Source: Streptomyces flaveus (GTDB lineage: Bacteria > Actinomycetota > Actinomycetes > Streptomycetales > Streptomycetaceae). Taken from it: a stretch of 64,000 nucleotides of DNA. Position 1 is the stretch's first letter. Every line of letters begins with the position of its first letter. The DNA is taken from NCBI RefSeq assembly GCF_014647675.1, contig NZ_BMPQ01000010.1:189304-253303 (forward strand), given 5' to 3'. Under the pieces are notes generated by a model, which saw only the letters and a program-made list of their open reading frames with translations, was not told the DNA's origin and ran no database searches. This document shows positions 23,770 through 32,759 of this stretch, one piece after another. Position numbers and translations under genes: made by a program.

Positions 23770-23841
23770 GATTTGATGAACTGACACGCTGAGCGAGACG
23801 GAGGCCCGCACAACAACCTGGACAAAGCTGTACGGGCGTGA

Positions 23842-24074
23842 GTGGCGCGGACGATCCCGCAGGATCCTCACTGGCCGCAACGAGGCGCCGGAGCCTTCGT
23901 CGACAGGTACCTCCTGGCCCGTCCTGCCTACCCGTTCTACGGGGCCGAGTACATGTTCCGCCAGCAGGGCTGCGACGTAATCGCAGACCTGTACGCGCAG
24001 GCCGCCGAGGAACTCGCAGGACTGCATCGGCCTTTCGGCAGTCGGTCGGCCTCGCGATCGAACAGGGAAGATGA
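23842..24074 (+). pseudogene. Frameshifted small gene
   Basis: From GTG 23842, frame 1 encodes a coherent segment (YLLARPAYPFYGAEYMFRQ, then DLYAQAAEELAGL) that becomes Arg/Ser-rich noise after about 24030. The +2-shifted frame continues as AFRQSVGLAIEQGR and stops at 24072-24074, overlapping the next ATG as ATGA. The two segments look like one protein of about 78 residues broken by a single-base indel near 24020-24035. I do not know its family. Confidence 0.5.
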
Positions 24075-24187
24075 TGTCCGGCTCCACCACGGTGACCAGA
24101 GACGCTTTGCTCAGCGAAATACTCAAGCTCGACATGGGCTTGGTGCACCTCGCGATCTGCCGGAAGCACTGCGACCCACGGCACTGA
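24071..24187 (+). CDS. 38-residue hypothetical protein
   Basis: MMSGSTTVTRDALLSEILKL and 18 more residues, including a Cys-rich RKHCDPRH end. Its ATG overlaps the stop of the upstream frameshifted gene and CAGGGAAG precedes it. The arrangement suggests a translationally coupled pair of tiny proteins. Family unknown; expression uncertain because the upstream gene is broken. Confidence 0.45.
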   Translation: MMSGSTTVTRDALLSEILKLDMGLVHLAICRKHCDPRH

Positions 24188-24197
24188 GGAGCAACAT

Positions 24198-24338
24198 ATG
24201 ACCTACTGCTACACCTACGACGAGCGGCACGCCCCCGATATGGTGCCCCCATGCATGATCTGCGCGTGGGGTTCGGCTACTTGGGGCAGGGGCAGCGTTG
24301 GGTTGCCCGGCATGGGAAGCAGTTCGGGTTCGGGCTGA
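24198..24338 (+). CDS. Short ORF with good ribosome-binding site, probably truncated
   Basis: GAGGAGCAACAT precedes an ATG that encodes MTYCYTYDERHAPDMVPPCM and then ICA. After codon 23 the frame becomes Gly/Ser-rich because it runs into the core EI24 gene in another frame. The first 23 residues may be the start of a lost accessory gene cut at the right boundary of the accessory region. The reading overlaps the EI24 gene by 88 bp. Confidence 0.35.
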   Translation: MTYCYTYDERHAPDMVPPCMICAWGSATWGRGSVGLPGMGSSSGSG

Positions 24339-25054
24339 TCCCGGGGCTCATCACGCTTGTGCTGTATGCGGCCGCGCTCGTCGGCCTGGCCGTGTGGGGT
24401 ACGGACTTCGTGGCCTGGGCCACCCCGTTCGCCGATGACTGGGCGAGCCCCTGGCTGGGCCTCTTCCGGGGGTTCCTGACGGCAGTCCTTTTCGCACTCG
24501 CCCTCCTCCTCGCCGTCGTCACCTTCACCGCCGTGACCCTGCTCATCGGGCAGCCCTTCTACGAGAAGCTCTCCGAGTCCGTGGACCGGGACGTCTCGCC
24601 GGACGGGACGGCGCCCGAGTCGGGGCTGTCGTTGTGGCGGGAGTTGGTGATCTCGGCGCGGGACAGTCTGCGGATCGTCGTCAGGGCCGCGGCGTGGGGC
24701 GTGTTGCTCTTCGCGCTCGGGTTCATTCCGTTCGTCGGGCAGACCGTCGTGCCGGTGATCGGGTTCTTCGTCACCGGGTTCTTCCTGACCGAGGAGCTGA
24801 CGTCGGTCGCGATGCAGCGCCGTCGCGTCGAAGCCCGAGACCGCCTGCGCCTGTTGCGCTCCCGCAAGGCCCTGGTGTGGGGCTTCGGCACACCCCTCGC
24901 CCTCGCCTTCGTCGTACCGTTCGTCGCCGTGTTCCTGATGCCCGGCGCGGTCGCGGGCGCCACGCTGATGGCCCGCGACCTGCTGGGTGAGGAAACCGGA
25001 GAAGAAGAGGGCGAGGGAGAGGGACAGGTCCGGGGCGACTCCGTCGCCTGGTGA
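24251..25054 (+). CDS. EI24 domain-containing membrane protein
   Basis: The 267-residue protein has four to six hydrophobic segments and the EI24/CysZ-type pattern GQPFYEKLSESVDR between them, with GFIPFVGQTVVPVIGFFVTGFFLTEE later. It ends in a Glu/Gly-rich cytoplasmic tail. E. coli CysZ of this family imports sulfate, but actinobacterial members are of unproven function and no sulfur genes adjoin. The ATG at 24251 is the first start in frame. It marks the return to core-like sequence after the accessory stretch. Confidence 0.85.
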   Translation: MHDLRVGFGYLGQGQRWVARHGKQFGFGLIPGLITLVLYAAALVGLAVWGTDFVAWATPFADDWASPWLGLFRGFLTAVLFALALLLAVVTFTAVTLLIGQPFYEKLSESVDRDVSPDGTAPESGLSLWRELVISARDSLRIVVRAAAWGVLLFALGFIPFVGQTVVPVIGFFVTGFFLTEELTSVAMQRRRVEARDRLRLLRSRKALVWGFGTPLALAFVVPFVAVFLMPGAVAGATLMARDLLGEETGEEEGEGEGQVRGDSVAW

Positions 25055-25075
25055 CCTACCGGGACGCGTCCTGAC

Positions 25076-26332
25076 CTACCGCGACGCGCCCGCCGCCACC
25101 GTCACGATCTCGCGGACCTGCGCGATGATGTCCAGCCGGTTCTGCACGAACTGCGGATCCGTGACCGTGCCCGTCGCCGGATCCGTGTTGCCCGTACCGA
25201 ACTGGAGCACCGGCGTGTGCACATGCCCGCCGGGCAGCGAGCCGCCCAGCCCGAGCCGGTCGCGCAGCAGCGTCGCGCGGTACGCGATCTCGTTGGAGAG
25301 GTAGTCCCCGCCGCCGCCCTCGCGAGCCGTCGAGCCCGGCGTCGGGCCTTCGGGGCGTACGACGGGATCGGTGCCGCCCGCCGGGATCTCGGTCACCTCT
25401 GTGTTGTCGTACACGGGGAAGCGGCCCGTATCGGCGGCCACAATCTCCTTGTACGGCAAGGTCGTCGACGTCCACTGCGGCTGCGAGGCCGGGTCGGTCA
25501 CCGGGATGGTCTCCGTGCGCGAGAGGTTCTCGTTGTCGGGGAAGCCGCCCCGCCAGGCGCCGTTGGTGCGCTCGACGTCGAAGCGGCCCACGCGGCCCTG
25601 GCTGACCGTGGTGAACAGGTCGACGCGGGGGAGGTACGGACGCAGCGTCCGCTCCACCGTTCCGTCGCTGAAGTCCTGCCAGCGGACCGGGAAGAGCGCG
25701 GTCTCGATACGGGCCGGGCCGTCGGCCGTCTCGATCACCGTGCCGTCGAGAGCGAGGGCGGTGGCCCCGGAGGGGTTGGAGATCCGTACGTCCCGGTCCA
25801 GCGTGAACGGGTCGAAGCCGGTCACCAGGATCCGCTCGACGCCTTTGCGATGCGGATAGCGGATGGAGTCCTGACCGCGCGAGGTCCGCTCAAGTGCGCC
25901 CAGCAGCTTGGTGCGTCGGGCGTCCGTGAGGCCGAACTCCGGCTCCCACTGGCGTACTTCACGCGTCATGCCCAGCCGTGCCCAGTACAACGGCCGGTCG
26001 TCGTCCCGGCTGAGGTCACCGCCTGACGGCCCCCGCCCCTGCGCCCGGTCCACAGCCCGCTGCCACAGCCGCGCACCCTGCCGTACGACCACCCGCTCGG
26101 CCTCCGCATACGACCGCACCTTGCCCAGCGCGCGCGCCAACTCCGGTGCCACCGTGTCGAATCCGGACCGGCGCAGGATCTCCTGGGGCGCCGCCCTGTC
26201 GAGGCGCTGTTCCTCCACGGTGAGCGCGGCCGTGGGCTCCTCGGCGGGTGCGGCCAGGGCGGGCGGGGTCGCGAGGCCTGCGAGGACGGCTGCCAGTCCG
26301 AGGGCGCCGAGCCGAACACGTAGATACGTCAA
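25076..26332 (-). CDS. Secreted pyroglutamyl-peptidase-like (C15) protein with Cys replaced by Ser
   Basis: The 418-residue product has a signal peptide (cleavage near ALAAPAEE), a helical N-terminal extension of about 150 residues, and a C15-like domain. VTGFDPF, SNPSG and the VERTNGAWRGG segment match that fold. In C15 enzymes the nucleophile lies in YVCND; here the aligned motif is DYLSNE, with Ser near residue 346, while a His is retained in GGHVHTP. It may be a serine variant or a non-catalytic binding protein. The start is a TTG with AAGGA 11 bp upstream. Ordinary C15 enzymes are shorter and cytoplasmic. Confidence 0.8.
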   Translation of the reverse strand: MTYLRVRLGALGLAAVLAGLATPPALAAPAEEPTAALTVEEQRLDRAAPQEILRRSGFDTVAPELARALGKVRSYAEAERVVVRQGARLWQRAVDRAQGRGPSGGDLSRDDDRPLYWARLGMTREVRQWEPEFGLTDARRTKLLGALERTSRGQDSIRYPHRKGVERILVTGFDPFTLDRDVRISNPSGATALALDGTVIETADGPARIETALFPVRWQDFSDGTVERTLRPYLPRVDLFTTVSQGRVGRFDVERTNGAWRGGFPDNENLSRTETIPVTDPASQPQWTSTTLPYKEIVAADTGRFPVYDNTEVTEIPAGGTDPVVRPEGPTPGSTAREGGGGDYLSNEIAYRATLLRDRLGLGGSLPGGHVHTPVLQFGTGNTDPATGTVTDPQFVQNRLDIIAQVREIVTVAAGASR

Positions 26333-26443
26333 GGGAGTTCAGGTCCTTCCGTCACGCGAAACGCCGGGGTGGCGAAAGTATCGCGTGACGGTTGGGGCGT
26401 AGGCCATGGGGGGCGCGGTCGCCGAATCCACCAGCCCCCGGCG

Positions 26444-27031
26444 TCAACTCCCCTTCTCACCAAGCAGTGTGAGGAAGTCCCGGAACGCGCCGGGCATGTC
26501 CACCTCCTCCGGGGCCAGCAGCCACTGGTACTGAAGGCCGTCCATCACCGCGACGAGCAGCGGGGCCGCCCGCTCCGGTGTGAGTCCGCTTGGCAGCCGC
26601 TCGCCGTACTCGGCGCGCAGCACCTCCGCCACGTTCGCGCGCACGGCCTCGTACCGGCCGGTGAAGAACTCGCGTGCCGGATGCTCCTCCGTGACGCTCT
26701 CGCCGAGCAGTGCGGAGAAGGTCTGCACGATGCCCGAGCGCATCGCGTTGTAGTCGACGAGTGAGGCGAGCAGGTCGAGCCGCCAGTTGGAGTCCGGCAT
26801 CGCGTCCCACTGGTCGCGCTCCTCCAGGACGGCGACGAGCATGGCCTCCTTCGTCGGGAAGTAGTGCAGCAGCCCCTGCTGGGTGAGCCCCACCCGCTCG
26901 GCGACCACACTCAGGCTCGCCCCCCGGTAGCCGCGCTCGGCGATCACCTCCAGGGCGGCCCGGAGAATCTCCGCGCGCCGCTCGGCACCCCTGATTGCCC
27001 TGGTCGTCGACATATGGCCACCGTACGACAT
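26444..27031 (-). CDS. TetR-family repressor, likely controls the GH3 gene
   Basis: The 195-residue protein has a TetR helix-turn-helix (ILRAALEVIAERGYRGASLS, then VVAERVGLTQQGLLHYFPTKEAML) and an all-helical ligand domain. ATG 27031 is the outer start; an in-frame ATG at 27013 is possible. It is divergent from the beta-glucosidase gene, and the space between holds an 18-bp palindrome at 27042-27059. It probably represses both genes and responds to a glucoside-related ligand. Confidence 0.88.
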   Translation of the reverse strand: MSYGGHMSTTRAIRGAERRAEILRAALEVIAERGYRGASLSVVAERVGLTQQGLLHYFPTKEAMLVAVLEERDQWDAMPDSNWRLDLLASLVDYNAMRSGIVQTFSALLGESVTEEHPAREFFTGRYEAVRANVAEVLRAEYGERLPSGLTPERAAPLLVAVMDGLQYQWLLAPEEVDMPGAFRDFLTLLGEKGS

Positions 27032-27041
27032 GCCTACGACG

Positions 27042-27059
27042 TACGTGAAGATTCATGTA
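27042..27059. promoter_or_regulatory. TetR operator candidate between tetR and GH3 gene
   Basis: TACGTGAAGATTCATGTA has 8-bp arms with one mismatch around GA. It sits 11 bp before the TetR start and 86 bp before the GH3 start, the usual place for a TetR autoregulatory operator. Confidence 0.65.
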
Positions 27060-27144
27060 ACTACAAGATAACGAGACCTACCTATCTACTGGTGAAACGT
27101 GCACGATGAGCGGACGGACCGGACTTCAACGAGGAGGCACCGTC

Positions 27145-29613
27145 ATGGCGGGCACGCAAGGCAACCAGGTCGACCACGGCAAGCACCCGGCCGACCAGGC
27201 ACGCGAGGCCGTGGTCGAGGCCGCGCTGGGCAGGCTCGACCTGGACGCGAAAGTGCGGTTGCTTGCCGGGCAGGACATCTGGTCGCTGCCCGCACTGCCC
27301 GAGATCGGGCTGCCGTCCCTGGTCATGTCCGACGGTCCGATCGGCGTACGAGGCGTGCGCTGGACCGCCGACGACCCGTCCGTCGCGCTGCCGTCCCCGA
27401 CCGCGCTCGCCGCCACCTGGGACCCCGAACTCGCCCGCAGGGCAGGGGTGTTGCTCGCCCAGGAGGCCCGCCGCAAGGGCGTGCACGTCCTGCTCGCACC
27501 CACCGTCAACCTCCAGCGGTCGCCGCTCGGCGGGCGCCACTTCGAGGCGTACAGCGAGGACCCGTACCTGACCGGGCGGATCGGAACCGGGTACGTCGCC
27601 GGTGTGCAGGAGGGCGGCGTCGGCACCACCGTCAAGCACTTCGTCGCGAACGACGCCGAGACCGACCGCTTCACGGTGAACAACGTCGTCTCCGAACGCG
27701 CCCTGCGCGAGCTCTACTTGGCCCCCTTCGAGGCCATCGTCGCCGACGCCCGCCCCTGGGGCGTCATGACCGCCTACAACTCGGTCAACGGCACGACGAT
27801 GACCGAGCACCACCGGCTCGTCGAGGAAGTCCTGCGCGGAGAATGGGGCTTCGACGGCATCAACGTCTCCGACTGGATGGCCGCCCGGTCGACCACCGCG
27901 GCCATCGAGGGTGGTCTGGACATCGCGATGCCCGGCCCGCAGACCGTGTACGGCGACGCACTCGCGCAGGCCGTACGGGACGGGCTGGTCACGGAGGACA
28001 AGATCGACGCGGCGGTACGGAACGTGCTGCGGCTCGCCGCCCGCGTCGGCATCCTGGAGGGCGCCGAGCCCGTCGTGACCGAGCTGCCCGGGACCGTCGA
28101 CGGCGAGGCCCTGGCCCGCGAGATCGCCCGCCGCTCCTTCGTCCTCGTACGCAATGAAGGCGCCCTGCCGCTGCCCGAAGGACACAAGGTCGCCCTGATC
28201 GGCGCCGCCGCCCGCGACGCCCGCGTCCTCGGCGGCGGGTCCGCCGTCGTCTTCCCCGCCCGGGTCGTCTCGCCGCTCGACGGACTCACCGCCGCCCTGC
28301 CCCAGGGCAGCCTGACGTACGCGGTCGGCGCCGACCCGAACGAGGAACTCGCCACCGCCGACAAGGGGTTCGAGCTGCGCGCCGTCTGCCGGGACGCCGA
28401 CGGCAACGTCATCGGCGCCGGCTCCGCCCCCAGCGGCCAGCTCCAGTGGATGGGCAACGACCTCCCCGAGGGCGTCACCCACGACACCCTGCACAGCGTC
28501 GAGCTGACCGGCACCTTCACCCCGCGCGAGAGCGGCCCGCACACGTTCGGCGTCCGGGGCCTGGGCGAGTTCACGCTGGCAGTGGACGGCACCATCTACT
28601 TCGACGGGCCCCAGCTCCCCGGCGAGGACGACGGCCCGTTCGAGGCCTTCTTCGCGCCTCCCGTGCCGCGTGCCGAGGCCGAACTGCGAGCGGGCGAACC
28701 GGTGGAGGTGTCCCTCACCTACGTCCCGGCCATACCCGACAGCGACAGCGGCACCATGAAGGCCATCGCCTTCACCCTCGCCCACCAGGAGCCCCAGCGC
28801 GACCCCGACGAACTGATCGCCGAGGCGGTCGAAGCGGCCCGCTCCGCCGACACCGCCGTCGTCGTGGTCGCCACCACCGAGCGCGTCGAGTCGGAGGGCT
28901 TCGACCGAAAGGACCTGCGGCTCCCCGGCCACCAGGACGACCTCGTCCGCGCGGTCGCCGCCGCCAACCCGAACACCGTCGTGGTCGTCAACTCCGGCTC
29001 CCCGGTGGAGCTTCCCTGGCGCGACGAGGTCGCCGCCGTACTGCTCGACTGGTTCCCTGGCCAGGAAGGCGGCGCCGCGCTGGCGGACGTGCTCACCGGC
29101 GCGTACGAACCGGGCGGCCGACTGCCCACCACCTGGGGCTCGCTGACGGACGCCCCCGTCACTCAGGTGGTCCCGTCGGACGGCGAACTCCCTTACACCG
29201 AGGGCGTGTTCATCGGCTACCGCGCCTGGCAGAAGGAGGGCAGGACCCCCTCGTACGCCTTCGGCCACGGCCTCGGCTACACCGACTGGACGTACGAGTC
29301 GGTCAAGATCGAGGGCACCACGGCCACGGTCCGCGTCACCAACTCCGGTACGCGCGCGGGCCGCGAAGTCGTCCAGGTCTATCTCGCGCCGACGGAGACC
29401 GACCCCGAGCGGCCGGTGAGGTGGCTCGCCGGGTTCGCGGGCGTCGAGGCCGGGCCCGGTGAGAGCGTCGAGGTCGGGGTCGAACTCCCGCGCCGGGCCT
29501 TCGAAATCTGGGACGAGACCGCTGACTCATGGGCGTTCGTGAAGGGTCCGTACGAGGTGGAGGCGGGGAGGTCGATCGCGGACCTTCGGGTCACGACGAC
29601 GATCGACGTGTGA
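27145..29613 (+). CDS. GH3 beta-glucosidase with PA14 insert
   Basis: The 822-residue enzyme has a GH3 N-terminal barrel with nucleophile Asp243 in VSDWMA. The alpha/beta C-terminal domain is interrupted by a PA14 module (about 405-535: GPHTFGVRGLGEFTLAVDG), and a fibronectin-III-like end follows (NSGTRAGREVVQVYL). The start at 27145 is chosen for GAGGAGGCACCGTC; a GTG/ATG reading from 27106 would add 13 residues without a good ribosome site. No signal peptide, so it acts on imported glucosides. The same architecture is found in DesR-type macrolide glucosidases and in cellobiose- or arylglucoside-hydrolysing enzymes. A terminator follows directly. Confidence 0.93.
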   Translation: MAGTQGNQVDHGKHPADQAREAVVEAALGRLDLDAKVRLLAGQDIWSLPALPEIGLPSLVMSDGPIGVRGVRWTADDPSVALPSPTALAATWDPELARRAGVLLAQEARRKGVHVLLAPTVNLQRSPLGGRHFEAYSEDPYLTGRIGTGYVAGVQEGGVGTTVKHFVANDAETDRFTVNNVVSERALRELYLAPFEAIVADARPWGVMTAYNSVNGTTMTEHHRLVEEVLRGEWGFDGINVSDWMAARSTTAAIEGGLDIAMPGPQTVYGDALAQAVRDGLVTEDKIDAAVRNVLRLAARVGILEGAEPVVTELPGTVDGEALAREIARRSFVLVRNEGALPLPEGHKVALIGAAARDARVLGGGSAVVFPARVVSPLDGLTAALPQGSLTYAVGADPNEELATADKGFELRAVCRDADGNVIGAGSAPSGQLQWMGNDLPEGVTHDTLHSVELTGTFTPRESGPHTFGVRGLGEFTLAVDGTIYFDGPQLPGEDDGPFEAFFAPPVPRAEAELRAGEPVEVSLTYVPAIPDSDSGTMKAIAFTLAHQEPQRDPDELIAEAVEAARSADTAVVVVATTERVESEGFDRKDLRLPGHQDDLVRAVAAANPNTVVVVNSGSPVELPWRDEVAAVLLDWFPGQEGGAALADVLTGAYEPGGRLPTTWGSLTDAPVTQVVPSDGELPYTEGVFIGYRAWQKEGRTPSYAFGHGLGYTDWTYESVKIEGTTATVRVTNSGTRAGREVVQVYLAPTETDPERPVRWLAGFAGVEAGPGESVEVGVELPRRAFEIWDETADSWAFVKGPYEVEAGRSIADLRVTTTIDV

Positions 29614-29617
29614 CGGT

Positions 29618-29641
29618 GCAGGGGCCCTTGCGGGCCCCTGC
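29618..29641. terminator. Bidirectional terminator between GH3 and SGNH genes
   Basis: GCAGGGGCCC (29618-29627) and GGGCCCCTGC (29632-29641) form a perfect 10-bp stem with a TTGC tetraloop between two convergent genes. Confidence 0.8.
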
Positions 29642-29658
29642 GACGCGCGCCGCGTCCG

Positions 29659-30588
29659 TCAGCCGGTCGTCGGCAACTTCAAGTCGGCCGGCTTCGGCGC
29701 CGTCACCACGCGATACGCCATCTCCGCCAGCAGTTTCTGGCCGCTCGTGCTCGGGTGGAACCAGTCCACGGTGCTCAACTGCGCTGCGTCGAAGCGGTAC
29801 TTGTAGACGGCCCCGCCGTCGAAGCGGCACAGCTTGTCCTTCTCGCACACGTCTTCCAGTACGGCGTTGTACTCCTTGACCCGGTCCTGCACCTTGTCGC
29901 GCCGCGACGTCGCCGTCGCGCCCAGGTCGTCCGGCTCCGCCAGCATCGAGGAGCAGATGCCCAGCTTCCACATCTCCTTGCTGAGCTCGTTGGTCCGGCC
30001 GATCGACCACAGCCGCTTCAGATCGGGCACGCTCGCCACGAACACCTGGGTCTTGGGCGACGTCTCGCGCAGCGTGTTCATCGCGTCCTCGAACTGGGCG
30101 CGGAACTCCGGCACCGATGTCATGGCGGCCACCGTCGGCTGGCAGGCGTCGTTGGCGCCGGCCAGCACCGTCACCAGTTCCGGCTTCCGCGTCGCCGCCT
30201 GGGCCAGCTGGTCGTCCAGCTCGGCCATCTGGGCGCCGGTCTTCGCGTAGTTCCAGCTCCGCTGGGCGGCCCCGGACTTCCCGAGCAGCCGCACCGCGAG
30301 GCTGTCGACCTTCGCGTCGCTGCCGGTCGCCCATGAGACCTTGGGGCAGTCGGACAGCGCCTCGCAGGCGTCGAAGGCGCGCGTGATGGAGTCGCCGACC
30401 GCGGCGATCGAGTTCGGGCTGAGGTTCCAGGTGGTGGCTTCCGTGGACGGCTTCGACCGCGAGGTACTGCCGGTGGGGGCCGCTTCGTTGCCGCCGACCG
30501 CGTCGCAGCCGGCCGTCCCCACGATGCCGAGAAGCGCCGCCGCCGCTGTGACGGCAACAGCACGTGATCGGTGGCCACGTCTACGCAT
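29659..30588 (-). CDS. SGNH/GDSL hydrolase lipoprotein
   Basis: The 309-residue protein has a lipoprotein signal (TAGC, lipid Cys28). The SGNH blocks are AVGDSITRAFD (nucleophile Ser67), the Gly block in WNYAKTGAQ, GANDAC, and the Asp-His pair in STVDWFHPS. It is a surface esterase or lipase-like enzyme. ATG 30588 is chosen over 30615 because GAGGAGATCCGGG lies directly before it. Several Cys residues beyond the lipid Cys suggest disulfides. The natural ester is unknown. The upstream 290 bp hold no recognisable gene. Confidence 0.88.
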   Translation of the reverse strand: MRRRGHRSRAVAVTAAAALLGIVGTAGCDAVGGNEAAPTGSTSRSKPSTEATTWNLSPNSIAAVGDSITRAFDACEALSDCPKVSWATGSDAKVDSLAVRLLGKSGAAQRSWNYAKTGAQMAELDDQLAQAATRKPELVTVLAGANDACQPTVAAMTSVPEFRAQFEDAMNTLRETSPKTQVFVASVPDLKRLWSIGRTNELSKEMWKLGICSSMLAEPDDLGATATSRRDKVQDRVKEYNAVLEDVCEKDKLCRFDGGAVYKYRFDAAQLSTVDWFHPSTSGQKLLAEMAYRVVTAPKPADLKLPTTG

Positions 30589-30880
30589 TCCCGGATCTCC
30601 TCGCTCGTCGTGCAACTGTAACCCGCGGTACGGGCGTCCCCCTGGGTGACTGTGTTTTCCCGTGGGCGCGTAGTCCGTTTCGTGGCTACGTCACGGGCCG
30701 GACCCCCGGCCGGGACCTCGTACGCGTCCCGCCGAGTGAAACCTCAGTGTTTCAGGGTGCTGGGACAGACGGTACGTCACACTCCTTGCGCCCTCGCACG
30801 ATAGCCTCGCCACGTGGCTGCCCTGCCACCGAGGTCGGTCCGCAAAGTCACAAGATGCAACGCTCTGCCCGGAGGTCCCA

Positions 30881-31375
30881 GTGACGACACGTGGAGTTCT
30901 CTACGTGCACTCCGCGCCGCGCGCGCTGTGCCCACACGTCGAATGGGCAGTCGCGGGCGTGCTCGGTGCACGCGTCAACCTCGACTGGATCCGGCAGCCC
31001 GCGGCGCCGGGCACGTGGAGATCCGAGCTCTCCTGGCAGGCCGAAGCCGGCACCGCCTCCAAACTGGCTTCGGCACTGCGCGGCTGGCAGATGCTGCGCT
31101 TCGAGGTCACCGCCGAGCCGTCCGCCACCGCCGAGGGCGAGCGCTACAGCTGCACCCCTGAACTGGGCATCTTCCACGCCGTCACCGGCATCCACGGCGA
31201 CATCCTGATCCCTGAGGACCGGCTGCGCGCCGCCCTCGTCCGCGCCCAGAGCGGCGAGACGGAACTGGAGTCCGAACTCACCAAGCTCCTCGGCAAGCCC
31301 TGGGACGACGAACTTGAGCCCTTCCGGTACGCGGGCGAGGGCGCTCCGGTGCGCTGGCTGCACCAAGTCGTCTGA
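30881..31375 (+). CDS. DUF3145 family protein
   Basis: The 164-residue product matches the actinobacterial DUF3145 family: MTTRGVLYVHSAPRALCPHV, then EWAVAGVLGARVNLDW, GTWRSELSWQAEAGTASKLASAL and PVRWLHQVV at the end. Function is unknown. GTG 30881 follows GGAGGTCCCA. It is convergent with fabF, and this placement next to the fab cluster is conserved in Streptomyces. A shared strong terminator separates them. Confidence 0.93.
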   Translation: MTTRGVLYVHSAPRALCPHVEWAVAGVLGARVNLDWIRQPAAPGTWRSELSWQAEAGTASKLASALRGWQMLRFEVTAEPSATAEGERYSCTPELGIFHAVTGIHGDILIPEDRLRAALVRAQSGETELESELTKLLGKPWDDELEPFRYAGEGAPVRWLHQVV

Positions 31376-31389
31376 TGCCTGCTCAACAC

Positions 31390-31425
31390 GATGAAGGGCC
31401 CCACCAGACGGTGGGGCCCTTCATC
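31390..31425. terminator. Bidirectional terminator between DUF3145 gene and fabF
   Basis: A perfect 16-bp stem (31390-31405 with 31410-31425) has the tetraloop AGAC. It lies between two convergent stop codons and should end both transcripts. Confidence 0.88.
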
Positions 31426-31487
31426 ACGTAGACGCACATCACGCCGCGTACGACCGGAAATCGCTCTCCGGCGGCTGGAACAGTCGA

Positions 31488-32759
31488 TCAGACAGTTCGG
31501 AACGCCAGCACGACGTTGTGCCCGCCGAAGCCGAACGAGTCGTTCAGCGCGGCGATGCGGCCCTCGACGGGGAGCTTGCGGGCCTCGCCGCGGACGACGT
31601 CGGCGTTGGCCTCGGCCTCCGGGTCGATGTTGTCGATGTTGATGGTCGGCGGGGCCACCCGGTGGTACAGGGCGAGCACCGTCGCGACCGACTCCACGCC
31701 GCCCGCGCCACCGAGGAGATGACCCGTCATCGACTTGGTGCCGGAGACCGCGAAGTGGTCGGTGTCGTCGCCGAAGACCTTGCGCAGCGCCTTCAGTTCG
31801 GCGACGTCACCGGCCGGGGTCGAGGTGGCGTGCGCGTTCACGTGCACGATCTCGGCCGGGTTGAGGTCGGTGTTGTCGAGCAGGTTCTGCAGGGCGTGCG
31901 AGATGCCGAGGCCCTCGGGCTCCGGCTGCACGATGTCGTGGCCGTCGGCCGAGATGCCCTGGCCGACCGCCTCCGCGTAGACGCGGGCACCGCGCCTCGC
32001 GGCGTGCTCGGCCGACTCAAGCACGATGACGCCCGCGCCCTCACCGAGGACGAAGCCGTCGCGCGCCATGTCGTAGGGGCGCGAGGCACCCTGCGGGTCG
32101 TCGTTGTTCTTGGACATCGCCATCATGTTGCCGAACGCGGCGATGGGCAGCGGGTGGATGGCCGCCTCCGTGCCACCGGCGATGACCACGTCGGCGCGGC
32201 CGGTGCGGATCATCTCGATCCCGTAGCCGATGGCCTCGGCGCCCGACGCGCAGGCGGAGACCGGGGTGTGCACACCGGCACGGGCGCCCACGAGGAGACC
32301 CACGTTGGCGGACGGCCCGTTCGGCATCAGCATCGGGACGGTGTGCGGGGAGACGCGGCGTACGCCCTTCTCCTTCAGTACGTCGTACTGGTCGAGCAGG
32401 GTGGTGACGCCGCCGATGCCGGAGGCGATGACCGCGCCCAGCCTGTTCGGGTCGACGTCAGCGCCCTCGCCCGCCTTGTCGGTGTAACCGGCGTCCGCCC
32501 AGGCCTCCTTGGCCGCGATCAGCGCGAACTGCGCCGAGCGGTCGAGGCGGCGGGCCTGCGGCCGGGGGATGACCTCGGTCGGCTCCACGGCGACCGGGGC
32601 CGCGATACGGACCGCCTGTTCGGCGGCCCACTCCTGCTCCAGGGCCTTGACGCCGGAACGACCGGCGACCAGACCCTCCCAGGTCGAGGCTGCGTCGCCA
32701 CCCAGCGGTGTGGTTGCGCCGATACCGGTGACGACCACGGTGCGATTGGTCGAGCTCAC
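31488..32759 (-). CDS. fabF: Beta-ketoacyl-ACP synthase II
   Basis: The 423-residue enzyme elongates acyl-ACP with malonyl-ACP in type II fatty acid synthesis. The active-site Cys170 is in TPVSACASGAEA, one catalytic His in VNAHATSTPAGD, and the second with Lys in SGTKSMTGHLLGGAGG. The GTG at 32759 (MSSTNRTVVVTGIG) is chosen because GGAGAAAG lies upstream and the longer reading adds unrelated sequence. It is the last gene of fabD-fabH-acpP-fabF, with 86 bp between acpP and this gene. Confidence 0.95.
   Translation of the reverse strand: MSSTNRTVVVTGIGATTPLGGDAASTWEGLVAGRSGVKALEQEWAAEQAVRIAAPVAVEPTEVIPRPQARRLDRSAQFALIAAKEAWADAGYTDKAGEGADVDPNRLGAVIASGIGGVTTLLDQYDVLKEKGVRRVSPHTVPMLMPNGPSANVGLLVGARAGVHTPVSACASGAEAIGYGIEMIRTGRADVVIAGGTEAAIHPLPIAAFGNMMAMSKNNDDPQGASRPYDMARDGFVLGEGAGVIVLESAEHAARRGARVYAEAVGQGISADGHDIVQPEPEGLGISHALQNLLDNTDLNPAEIVHVNAHATSTPAGDVAELKALRKVFGDDTDHFAVSGTKSMTGHLLGGAGGVESVATVLALYHRVAPPTINIDNIDPEAEANADVVRGEARKLPVEGRIAALNDSFGFGGHNVVLAFRTV

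Noticed and set aside
27082..29268. 728-residue minus-strand open frame
   Set aside because: Antisense to the GH3 gene; no motif, while the plus strand holds an intact enzyme.
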